Part shown: positions 1-10,284 of the stretch, one piece after another | Layout of the letters: each line of letters begins with the position of its first letter | Position numbering within the stretch: position 1 is the stretch's first letter | Source: Entophlyctis helioformis | Taxonomy: Eukaryota > Chytridiomycota > Chytridiomycetes > Chytridiales > Chytriomycetaceae | Reading direction: 5' to 3' | Length of the DNA stretch: 16,560 nucleotides | NCBI GenBank assembly: GCA_025526915.1 | Contig: JAHLKH010000371.1 | Coordinates: 1 to 16,560, forward strand | Program-made: the position numbers and the translations under genes | The notes under the pieces: generated by a model | The model's input: only the letters and a program-made list of their open reading frames with translations | Databases searched by the model: none | What the model was told of the DNA's origin: nothing

Positions 1-124
1 CAGCCTGTGCAGCGAGTGCAGCCTGCGTGACGGCAGCAGCAGCCGAGGCGGACAGACTTGCGGCTGTTGGTGGTGGTGCCGTGGCAGCAGGCGGCTGCTT
101 GACGTTGCGTCGTTTGCTGGGCAT
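1..124 (-). CDS. Left-edge open frame, Ala/Pro-rich, unrecognised
   Basis: Reading leftward from an ATG at 124-122, the frame stays open to the window edge (41 codons). It starts MPSKRRNVKQPP and continues as an Ala/Pro/Ser/Thr-rich, probably disordered stretch. I do not recognise it. The same frame is also open upstream of this ATG, through the TCGG/GGTC repeat, back to the frameshifted end of the nuclease relic near 298. It could therefore be the start of a new gene or only trailing open frame of the relic. A basic start followed by low complexity fits a nuclear protein N-terminus, but nothing here proves coding. Confidence 0.3.
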   Translation of the reverse strand, partial: MPSKRRNVKQPPAATAPPPTAASLSASAAAAVTQAALAAQA

Positions 125-140
125 GTCGCTGTGCTGCTCA

Positions 141-170
141 GTTGGTCGGTCGGTCGGTCGGTCGGTTGGT
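141..170. repeat. Tetranucleotide repeat (GGTC/TCGG)
   Basis: About six imperfect copies of a GGTC/TCGG unit. They lie between the end of the nuclease relic and the left-edge open frame. Confidence 0.85.
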
Positions 171-227
171 GGCAAAGCGCGATGCTTGACGCGTGTCGCG
201 ACGACGCGATGAGATGGCGAGCCACCT

Positions 228-403
228 GTGCATCTGCCAACAGAGCAGCGACCGTGCTGACAGATGCGCACTATAAGCCGTGTGTGCAGTCTGCTGCAAG
301 TCCGTGCACTCGTAGCGCCGCAGGTTGGTGCGGTTCTTGTCTGGGATCCGCTGCTTGCACTGCGGGCACATCTGACTGGTCAGGTTCTCGTTGCAGCGGT
401 AGA

Positions 404-500
<97 letters not shown>

Positions 501-1250
501 AGTTGGTGCACAGATGGATGGACAGCATGGCATCAGACGCACATAGGCATATCCAGACGACCGCAGATGCCTGATGAGAAACTTCTCAAACACAGCATGC
601 CGGCCACCTTGGCCTGTAAAGTCGATGCCAAATGCCCACACAACGGGAATGTCCTTCTCTGGGTTGCTGACAGGGAGGCCTTGAGACGCAGCAGATGCGC
701 GCTTTCCAGTGGTCGATCCTGCCAGCTTCATGATGCCCTCAAGAGCCTGCCCGCGATCAGATGTGCGGCTGCTGCGCATGGCAAACCGCTTGTCCTTGAC
801 CTTCTGTGGAATGCCATGCCATGCCATGCCATCCAGTGCAATCAGCAGGCGATCAAGCAGCATGGCGGTCATGTCAATGGGCATCCAGAAACAGAGAAAA
901 CATACCCGTGCATTCAGGAATGGCGTGCAGTACGCATGGCAGCGCAGATCCCAAAAGGCTCTCTCGCCAGGCTTGACGTTTGGATTGGCATGCTTTGCTG
1001 TCTTGAATGCAATGGCTGCCTGGACGTCGGCTGCCTTGGCATATCGATTGTTGAGCCTGACACAAGAGGCAGGCACTGTGAGATGATCTGGTCAAGAGTG
1101 CGCATGGCAGAGTCATTGCATGCATACCACCGCTGAAGGTCGCGCTCAGCATGTGCCATGCCAGAGGCGAGCACGTAGTTGGCCTCGAGCGTGTATGTCT
1201 CATCCTTGACATTGACCAGCATGCTGGACGCGACTCGTTGAAAGTGCACA
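228..1250 (-). pseudogene. TnpB/Fanzor-like RNA-guided nuclease relic, intron-bearing
   Basis: Part of a TnpB/Fanzor-type (OrfB zinc-ribbon) protein, the family of RNA-guided endonucleases carried by transposons. Exons can be joined at 1250-1128, 1056-906, 803-543 and 404 onward. The introns are 1127-1057 (donor GTATGC), 905-804 (GTATGT...CCACAG) and 542-405 (GTGCGT...ACACAG). The joined frame reads VVWAFGIDFTGQGG, then a helix FEKFLIRHLRSSGYAY, then NENLTSQMCPQC and RRYECTD, which is the layout of the zinc-ribbon region before RuvC-III. At 298-299 one extra T breaks the frame. The next frame resumes with CSRLHTR and ICQHGRC, where the family has the second CxxC, an HRD-type RuvC-III aspartate and an N-x-C/GR tail. 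The aspartate is not visible. No RuvC-I is seen upstream, so the copy is 5'-truncated or missing exons. The family call rests on motif memory, not a search. Confidence 0.5.
406..499. repeat. (TG)n microsatellite inside an intron
   Basis: About 47 TG units with one GG interruption at 455-456. On the minus strand it fills most of the proposed 138-base intron of the nuclease relic and supplies its polypyrimidine-like tract before ACACAG. The long runs of Cys-Val or Thr-His read through it are artefacts. Confidence 0.95.
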
Positions 1251-1668
1251 AACACACTTTTCTTGCCAACAAGTCAGCCTGGCAGGGCAGAGGGTTTACT
1301 CGGAAAACAGAGGGAAGCAACACAAGCACGATCCTGTGCCCATGGCAGACAGACATTGAGCAGGGAGCGTAGGCCGTGACACGGAAAGGCGGCCTGCAAG
1401 CGCCACAGACACCGAGTGAGCCGCATCGATCCAAGCATGAAGGCTGCTGGTGCAAAACGAGTGTATGGTGCAACACGAGTGTGTGTGGTGCGGCTTTGTG
1501 GCGTGGCGTAGAGGGTACGGAGAGAGAGATGCAAGAGTAAAGGAAAGAGCATAGAACATGTATAGATTGGTGACGAGGGTAGTTGAGAGCGAGAGAGAGA
1601 GATAGAGAGGGAGAGAGAGAGGGCGACAGAGAGAGAGAGAGAGAGAGAACGGGAAACAAGACTTGGGA
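1251..1668. other. Gene-poor spacer with (GA)n tract
   Basis: No convincing coding sequence on either strand. It holds the presumed 3' UTR of the CYRI gene and any upstream exons or promoter of the nuclease relic, none of which I could identify. A purine-rich (GA)n tract at 1585-1649 begins about 20 bases beyond the CYRI stop codon. No AATAAA is seen close to that stop. Confidence 0.6.
1585..1649. repeat. (GA)n microsatellite
   Basis: Imperfect GA dinucleotide run interrupted by GATA and GGCGACA. On the minus strand it would be a CU-rich tract early in the CYRI 3' UTR. Confidence 0.9.
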
Positions 1669-3450
1669 TTAGGCGGTCAGCAGCTGCTTGACGTTCTTTG
1701 GTGTTGTCTCATCGTTGAGATGTTGTGTAGAGTACCGCAGCGCGTTGAGAAGTGCGTCTGTGCTCGCACCACCAGATGTCTGGATAGCCTTGATGGACGA
1801 CCGCATCTGTTGTCATTGTCAACATCATCCATTGCATTGGTGTAAGACAACGGATGCAGATATGAGGGGGCAATGGGAAGCAGCATGGAAGCTCACCGAG
1901 ATCTTGGACGTCTTGATAAACGCGCCGGCGGGGTCAATGTGATCGTAGATGAGGATCGAAATGACCATGACGCGCAAAAAGTAGAGAGCCGCCTCGCCGT
2001 CGGATCTGGCAGAATTGCAGTGAGTATCCAAGAACCAACCCAGCATGGCAGGGGAGGGGTCGATGCTGCACACCTGCCCTTTGCGACGGCATTGTACGAG
2101 ATGCCAGCGAGAATGGCAAGGATGTCTGTAGCCGCGTTGAGCGAGATGGATCTCTGTATCAGGAACAATGACGGTCAGCCAAGCAACAGCGCGGTGCACA
2201 CCATAGAATCGACAGAGCAGCTTGCCATGGTAACAGCCACATTGGCAGAGTCGATCAGGCTCTTTGTAACGGGGCTCGAGTGGGCAAAGAAGAGCGACAT
2301 CTTGTTGGCCAGGTCATCCGAGACGACAGCGCCGACTTGCGACTGTGAAGGAAGCATCCACGATTAGCATGCATGCCTCGCCAACCGGACAGGTGTTGAG
2401 GGAAGAGAGACTGACATACGTTGTTCATCTTCATGCGGCTGACAGTGCGGCGGTAGTAAGAAAAGTCGTTCTGCACGTTGGGGTTGCTCATCTGGATTGG
2501 GCAGCCAGTCCGTCATCCGTCAGTCCATTGCCAGCCGAGCCAGCCAGCCAGTCAGCTGAGACAGCACAGCAGCAAGAGCAAAGAGGCAAGTGAGGTGCAC
2601 GCACCTTGAGCTGGTCAAACTGGGTGGCAAAGTCGAGAATGTCAGCGAGCTTCTTGGCGGTAGCCTGGCTCTTTTCAAAGTTCTCGGCCGTCTCGCCGTT
2701 GGCAAAGTACTGCAGGAGACGCGGGAACAGTTGCTCTGGGAGTAGAGAGAGCAAGAGAGCATGCCGCGATGTGAGCCAATGTGCACGGGCAAGAGCGAGG
2801 TGGGATCCATAAGATGCAGCAAGATGCAGCAAGACGCAGCAAGCCACCAGCGACACGGGAGACACACCGAGGCTCTGAGAGAACTCGTAGAAGCCCTTGA
2901 GCTTGAGGACGGCAGGGCAGACGACTTCCCAAGCGGCGTCTTCTGTGGCTCTTCCAGGATTGGAGATGGCCTGTGTTGTTGTTGATGAGGTCGTCGTTGA
3001 CGTTGACGTTGGCGATGACGATGCAAGGAAGCCGTGCACAAGGAGGCGTCAGGACGGGATGTGGGGGCATGAGCGACAAAGGGAGAGGGGGGCAGGAAGA
3101 GGGACGGCACCTGGCGGATGGCCTCGCCACAGCCGTTGTAGTTGCGCAGGTCGTTGAGGATGGAGGGGCCGTAGGTCATGAGCTGGGCAGCGGCATTGAA
3201 GATCTCGGCCTCGAGTGCGGTGGGTTGAGCTGTGGGTGATGTGAGCCGAGGCGAGGCGGGGCAAGGCGAGGCAATGCGGTATGCAGATGCCGCACAGCGA
3301 GATGCGCCGTCCAGCCAGCCGAGCACACGTGAACAGCCGGGGGAGTCGTTCAGTGTTGGTGGTGATGGTGGAGGCCGTGTGCAGGCAGTTGTGCAGGCAG
3401 TTGTGCAGGCAGTTGTGCAGCCAAGGCAGGCGCCGCATGGGGCAAGCACC

Positions 3451-3495
<45 letters not shown>

Positions 3496-3972
3496 GAGAG
3501 GAGCCGAGAGGTCCACGGATGTGGCGGCGGCACCACACAGGGCGAGACGGCCAGCGAGACGGCCAGCGAGACGGCGCAGCGAGCGCATGAGCGGGTAGGC
3601 GGCAGCAAGGGGAGGGCAGGCTGGGTCAGTTGCCTGCGAGAGAGAGTGTATGTGCGTGTGTGTGCAGCCTGCAGCCTCCACGCCAAGAGCAGAGCCGTGG
3701 TGTGCTGTGCAGACACGCCGAGCTGTGCAGTGCAGTGCCGTGCAGTGCCGTGTTGTCGATGATGATGAGGCGTCCACAGCGGCCGTCCACAGCGGCCGTC
3801 CCCAAACAGCGACCACCAGCAACCACCAGCGACTGCCAGCCAGCCAGCGACTCTCTGCCAGCAACCACCCGCCAGCCAGCGACTCACCGCCAAAGTTGAT
3901 GGGAATGTCGACGGGCTCGTCGTCCTTGCCGCCGCCGCCGCCGCCCTTGAGGAGAGATAAGAGAGCGCCCAT
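1669..3972 (-). CDS. CYRI: CYRI/FAM49 family Rac1-binding actin regulator
   Basis: Homologue of CYFIP-related Rac1 interactor, which binds active Rac1 and restrains the SCAR/WAVE-Arp2/3 complex at the plasma membrane. Nine exons join in frame: 3972-3888, 3229-3111, 2970-2868, 2735-2605, 2491-2420, 2342-2202, 2153-2074, 2005-1897 and 1806-1669. They total 978 bases, or 325 residues, against about 323 in animals. The start MGALLS has Gly2 and Ser6, as in the N-myristoylated animal proteins. The hallmark [12 protein letters not shown] places the Rac-binding arginine pair at residues 160-161, the same numbers as in human CYRI-B. Further conserved blocks are [40 protein letters not shown] and [17 protein letters not shown] glycine run follows residue 9. 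Intron 1 (658 bases) is much longer than the others (48-140) and full of repeats. It is divergent from SLX9. The family call is firm; exact splice sites are inferred. Confidence 0.93.
3379..3420. repeat. 12-base tandem repeat in CYRI intron 1
   Basis: Three exact copies of GTGCAGGCAGTT at 3379-3414, then a partial fourth. They lie in the long first intron of CYRI. Confidence 0.9.
3451..3494. repeat. (GCA)n trinucleotide repeat in CYRI intron 1
   Basis: Nearly perfect run of about 14 GCA units. It lies within the intron, so polyalanine, polyglutamine or polyleucine readings of it are not part of CYRI. A short ACGGCCAGCGAG-type repeat follows near 3546-3575. Confidence 0.95.
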
Positions 3973-4117
3973 GGGTGTTGGGTGTTGGTGTTGGTGCGAG
4001 TGTTGGTTGTGCGAGTGTGGTTGGTGTGGTTGTGGTTGGTGCGAGAGAGCGAGTCGTTTGGACCGTTTGGCGCGCAGTTCATTTCAAATCTCATTTCAAA
4101 TCTCATTCGTTTCTGTC
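3973..4117. promoter_or_regulatory. Divergent promoter between CYRI and SLX9
   Basis: Only 145 bases separate the two start codons, so both promoters must share or overlap this stretch. It has a GT-rich half (about 3973-4045) and a short T/A-richer half with tandem copies of ATTTCAAATCTC at 4081-4104, just upstream of SLX9. No clear TATA box is visible. The regulatory role is inferred from position. Confidence 0.55.
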
Positions 4118-5133
4118 ATGGCAAGGTCCGCTCCCGCCAGCAAGCGTGCGGCTGCCCAGTCTGCCCAGTCTGCCCAGTCTGCCCAGTCTGCACGGGCAAT
4201 GGCCCGTCTGCAGCCAATGCCTCACAGACCGCAATGCCCACGGCTGCCCCACACACCTCAAGGGCCGTTTCCGCCACGCCCGGGATTGCCACCGGCGGCA
4301 ACTCCCGCGCGGCTCGCTCCAGCAAGGCCGCCAAAAAGACCGCCAGGCAGTCGTCGTTCCTGTCTCGGCTGCAGGCCCAGCAGGCTGCCCGCAACCCACG
4401 GGCCGCGCACAAGGGTCGGTGTCTCGCTCGCTCGCTCTCTCGCCTGCTCGCCTGCCCGTCTCGCTGGCTGGCTGCATTCGTCTGCCCCGTCTCGCTGGCT
4501 GCATTCGGCTGACATCCTGTGCACTGCTTGCTCGCTCCTGTGTGCGACGGCAGGCACAAAGACTGGCATCCTGGCCGACTGGGCTGCCCTGCAGTCTGCC
4601 CTCTCGCTGGACGGCCCGCTCCCGTCGCCCCTCTCTGCAACTGCCGATCTGGCGCTGGGATCGGCACAGCCTGCCCACGCAATGGCATCTGCGAATGCTG
4701 CGTCGACTGGTGCACACAAGACAGCGTCTATCTCAGCAACAGCAGCAGCAACAGCAGCACCTGTGTCACAGCAGGCCCGCATCCGCAAAAAGTGAGGACT
4801 GGCGCAGTGGCCGTCTCTGTGGATGTCTCCGTAGAAGGACGATCGACTGACTGCCTGGCACTCATGGACAGCATGCAAGACATGAGCCGCTTCAAGCAGG
4901 TGCTGGCACATCCCGCATTCCGGGCGTCTCCGCTGTCTACAATCCACACGCACATTGCAAACACTCTGGCTGCCCAAGAGCAGCAACAGCAGCAACAGCA
5001 GCAACAACAACAGCAGCAGCAAGGCCAAGAGGATGTGTCCATGGACCACCAGCCGCCCCACTCTCGCAAGGCCGTCAACAGCAACGGCAACAGCAACAGC
5101 AAGAGCAATAGAACGAGATCCACAGCCAAGTAA
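4118..5133 (+). CDS. SLX9: SLX9 (FAM207A) family ribosome biogenesis protein
   Basis: SLX9 is a small basic nucleolar protein that helps 40S pre-ribosome processing and export. My model has exons 4118-4145, 4214-4414, 4554-4791 and 4872-5133 (242 residues). The diagnostic part is the C-terminal block MSRFKQVLAHPAFRASPL, which matches the FxxVLxxPAFxxxPL signature of SLX9/FAM207A. A basic segment SKAAKKTARQSSFLSRLQA in exon 2 corresponds to the lysine-rich central helix. Donor GTGAGG at 4792 and acceptor GGACAG at 4871 are strong. Intron 2 (GTCGGT...GGCAG) is reasonable. Intron 1 is the least certain, because one frame is open from 4118 to 4795 without it. After the conserved block comes a non-conserved tail with about 15 consecutive glutamines and an Asn/Ser-rich stretch. 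Confidence 0.72.
4980..5023 (+). repeat. CAG/CAA repeat coding for polyglutamine in SLX9
   Basis: A mixed CAG and CAA run inside the last SLX9 exon, encoding about 15 glutamines. Unlike most other simple repeats in the window, this one is translated. The CAA interruptions would tend to stabilise repeat length. Confidence 0.85.
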
Positions 5134-5238
5134 TGAAACGCCACATTGATTGGCTTTGCTCCACACCGTCATAGACAGACACAGACCGACCGGCAGACAG
5201 ACCGACCGGCAGACAGACAGACAGACAGACCCTCCCCC

Positions 5239-5406
5239 ATGCTGCTGTCGCTCGCCGTCGCCGGCACGGCCGCCTATCTGCGCAACCGCAACAACTCGGA
5301 CTCTGCACCCTCAACACCGACAGCCGGGCAGGCAGGGCCAGAGAGCCAGCCGCTGCCATACACCATCCACATCCTCAAGGTCCGTTGGTCCACTGCCAGC
5401 CGTTGA
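5239..5406 (+). other. Small ORF, candidate alternative first exon of enolase
   Basis: An ATG at 5239 opens a 55-residue frame that starts with a hydrophobic segment (MLLSLAVAGTAAYLRNRNN) and ends at TGA 5404-5406. Before the stop there is a donor-like AAG|GTCCGT at 5379/5380. It has the same codon phase and exon-end sequence (AAG|GTC) as the canonical enolase exon 1. If it is spliced to the enolase acceptor at 5670, the first 47 residues join the enolase body in frame. The join reads [15 protein letters not shown], resembling the enolase first beta strand (canonical here [15 protein letters not shown]). This would add a short signal-anchor or mitochondrial-type leader. It could instead be an upstream ORF in a long 5' UTR or a tiny separate gene. 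No transcript evidence is available here. Confidence 0.4.
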
Positions 5407-5476
5407 TTGTGCAAAGTGGACTGACACGGGTCGCCGTACTTTCCCACTCGTTCACAAACGCACCAACCCATCCAAC

Positions 5477-7807
<2,331 letters not shown>

Positions 7808-8066
7808 ACGCGCGGTGCCGCGACCAGTCCTCGCCAGCCTTGCAATCCATTGTCAATGCCACAATGAAACCTATTTTACCCTAAACTGGCAACGTCTCTT
7901 TACGCCACGCAAGTCTGCCGTGTTCATGCCAGTGGTATAGGCGGCGGTGGTGGTGCGGCCGGCGATGACCTGTCTGCCATGTTTGAACGCATCTCGGCGA
8001 TCGGCATCCGTGTCATGAACGATGCCCGCGCACATGCAGATGCCGAGTCCGCCATGGACTTTTTTG
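7808..8066 (+). other. Enolase 3' region with orphan C-terminus-like frame
   Basis: This lies between the enolase stop and the AATAAA at 8067 and is most simply the enolase 3' UTR. One plus-strand frame is open from 7868 and ends at TAA 8069-8071. It includes GGGGGAAGDDLSAMFERISA and ends HADAESAMDFFE, which looks like a real protein C-terminus with a short amphipathic helix. It lacks an upstream ATG, but a TATAG acceptor-like site precedes the glycine run at 7940. It may be a terminal exon whose partner I cannot find, a relic, or chance. I do not recognise it. Confidence 0.3.
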
Positions 8067-8072
8067 AATAAA
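8067..8072 (+). terminator. Poly(A) signal AATAAA downstream of enolase
   Basis: A canonical AATAAA hexamer 260 bases after the enolase stop. It overlaps the TAA of the orphan frame. Confidence 0.5.
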
Positions 8073-8632
8073 GACTGTTGGCTTGGCGTGGTGGTGTGTG
8101 GCAACAACGTGGAGAGTCTGTCTGTGGTGACGCTGTTGGGCGAGTCCCACGGCCCTTGTGCTCTGGAGTGTGCTGCGTTGTTGTGAGCAGGTTGGTGTGT
8201 GGGGATAGGTAGTGATCGCCTGGCCAGCCACTCTGCCACTGACAAGACTGCGTTCGTCCAAGTGCTCGCTATGCATGCCCGACCAGCTGTTGCTGAGAAG
8301 GTGGGTCAAGCAGAGCAGCCCACACGAGAGAGCATCAGGAACTGTGCACCTTCCGAGCGTCGCGGGTCAATGACTGGATCGCGACTGATGTTGGCTGTCT
8401 TCTGCATCTGGAACGCAGTGTGGATGGCAGCCGTGTCGCACGTGCTGGAAGACTTGAGTGTGACAGCCAGGCCGTATGCCTTGAGACGTGGCTGGGCTGG
8501 ACACTTGCTGCCCATGCCGCTGCACAGCAAGCGAGCGAGCAGACCAGCAGAGCCAAGAGTGCTGCAGATGGACGCAGTCGCGCCGAGTGGATCTTGTCCT
8601 CACAGCCACAAAGCGAGCAAGCGGCTGTGACG
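8073..8632. other. Intergenic spacer upstream of the ankyrin gene
   Basis: About 560 bases with no gene that I can support. The frame of the ankyrin gene is open back into this stretch to about 8420, but no in-frame ATG occurs before 8633. It presumably contains that gene's promoter and 5' UTR. Confidence 0.5.
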
Positions 8633-9927
8633 ATGCAGACACAGCGACAGACGACAGACCACGCAGACGCAGCAGCCGCCAGCGACGAGCATGTGCGCCG
8701 TCTGCAGAGCCAGCTGCAGAGCACAGCAGAGCAGCCGGCTGTGTTCGAGCAGGTCGTTGGAGCGAGTGGCAGCCAAGCCGTCGACCAGGACTGCCAGGAC
8801 AGCCAGCCAGCAACGACCGCACAGCAAGGTGTGCCTCGCTATGTGGTGCCGCCAGCCACCGGCGACCTTGCGTACGGACGCAGCCACTGGGACCGCAAGC
8901 CCGCCGAGATCCACGCCATGATCCTCAAGCACGCCGGCCCGCTCACTCGCTTCCTGTGCGGCCTGCTCGGCGACACGGGCACACTCGACCAAGCGACCAA
9001 GCGAGCGCTGTGGATCGATGCGTTCAAGATGGACTGGCAGGGCGATCTGGCTCTGCTGCCTAACGTTGAGCTGTCGGCCGACAACGGGCTGCTCCACGCA
9101 CACTCTCGCTCGATGTACAACCGTCTCTGCAAGTGCTTCCCTTGGTTAACCGAGGTCTCCTATGCAAGCTCAGACACACGTATCAACAACTTCAACCTAT
9201 CGATCGATAACACATATTTTGACAGCAGCCGCCTGCTTCTCATTCCCATGCGGCACGGCTGGTTCGACCTGGTCAACTTTTCGAAACAGATGGCACTCGC
9301 TCGCATGGCGTTCCGCTTTGGATGCCTCGATCTGCTCAAGCATCTCGACGACAAGTACAGCACGCTCCAGCACTGGATGGCCAAACGCGATCGGACAAGC
9401 TCGTACTGGCACCGTGCCGTTGATACAGCTGCGCAATATGGACATCTCGATGTTATGCAGTACCTGTTTGATCTCGGTGTGACATGCACGACGTCGGCGA
9501 TGGATCAGGCGGCTTCCAATGGTCATCTGCATGTCGTCAAGTGGCTCCACGAGAACGGACGGAAGGATGCACGTATTATGCAATGAAGTGGGCGGCCGGT
9601 CACGGTCATCTGCATGTGGTGCAATGGCTCCACGAGACCCGCGGCGAGGAGCTCACGTCCGACACTCTGGATTACGCCATCTACCATGGACGCATGGACG
9701 TTGTCAAGTACATGCACTCGAAAGGCGGGCGTGAATCAAGCAGAGCCATTTGGCCTTCATTGAACCATGGCAATGTCGAGATGGTGCAGTACTTGGTGGA
9801 TCGCGGATACGTGGTTGGGCTCGACACACTCTGTCGCGCCAGAACAGCCGAGATCGCCGATATTCTGCTTGGCAGCCTCACACTGGACCGGGCACAGGCT
9901 CTGCTCGCGGAGGCGAAACAAGAGTAG
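8633..9927 (+). CDS. F-box-like / ankyrin-repeat protein, single frameshift
   Basis: Probably a cytoplasmic adaptor-type protein. After a Gln/Ala-rich N-terminus comes an F-box-like motif SHWDRKPAEIHAMILKHAGP near residue 85. Ankyrin-type repeats follow, with the spacing of the GHLxVVxWLHE subfamily: AAQYGHLDVMQYLFDLG, AASNGHLHVVKWLHENG, AAGHGHLHVVQWLHETRG, YHGRMDVVKYMHSKGG and NHGNVEMVQYLVDRGY. The frame breaks near 9556. GAGAACGGACGGAAGG lacks one C compared with the reading HEN-RTEGCTYYAMKWAA that continues the repeat, and the second half resumes one frame over and ends at TAG 9927. A short helical frame MTTIERLQATIQKLQASSK follows at 9933 in the third frame. The break could be a sequencing error, a young pseudogene, or two truncated genes. 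No introns are needed, unlike most neighbours. The start is the first in-frame ATG. Confidence 0.65.
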
Positions 9928-10124
9928 TCGATATGACCACCATCGAGCGACTGCAAGCGACCATCCAGAAACTGCAAGCGTCAAGCAAGTGATGAATGGA
10001 TAGCCAAGACTCGCCGTTGAATGAAGACGTGTTGCCGCACTTGCCCGCCACGACACACCACGTGCCTCGCCATTTTTAGGTGATGCCCAAGTTCATTCCA
10101 AGAAGATTCCCAGTCCCCAAGACA
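9928..10124. other. Convergent spacer between ankyrin gene and LINE relic
   Basis: The plus-strand ankyrin gene and the minus-strand retroelement fragment both end here. It includes the out-of-frame 19-codon coiled-coil-like ORF at 9933-9992, which may be the original C-terminus of the ankyrin protein, and an unassigned element 3' tail. Confidence 0.4.
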
Positions 10125-10150
10125 CTAGATGCCATACCTTTCGAGCTTTA

Positions 10151-10284
10151 GGCCGTGCGTAGATCCCTCAGTTATGTCATCCCCTGGTCCGACACGTCCA
10201 CGGTGATGTATCCATAAAGTACGCTGGAACACACCATGGGCCGCCTGAAGAAATGCGCACATTCGCGAGGCGAGTGGACGCACG
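10151..10284. repeat. 134-base direct repeat, copy 1
   Basis: This belongs to the intact 3' end of the LINE-type reading frame and encodes VRPLASRMCAFLQAAHG onward. It matches 10867-11000 with about two substitutions and two one-base indels. Confidence 0.9.

Noticed and set aside
1057..1076. A 20-base mini-intron (GTGCCT...GTCAG) in the nuclease relic
   Set aside because: It restores the frame but is implausibly short. A 71-base intron with donor GTATGC at 1127 does the same and gives RDLQRW-LNNRYAK.
264..1136. Plus-strand frames with long Cys-Val runs
   Set aside because: These are translation of the TG microsatellite and antisense of the nuclease relic.
3379..3420. CRISPR-like or phage-type direct repeats
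   Set aside because: Units are contiguous 12-base tandem copies without spacers, inside a eukaryotic intron.
2520..4106. 528-codon minus-strand open frame across CYRI
   Set aside because: It mixes CYRI introns and out-of-frame exons with long Ala runs from the GCA repeat. The nine-exon CYRI model explains the region.
4118..4795. SLX9 read without introns 1 and 2 in one frame
   Set aside because: Frame is open but gives Pro/Arg/Ser-rich sequence. The alternative frame carries the lysine-rich helix expected in SLX9. Intron 1 remains uncertain.
8420..8632. Upstream extension of the ankyrin protein from a GTG codon
   Set aside because: There is no ATG, the composition is unlike the rest, and eukaryotic GTG starts are not expected.
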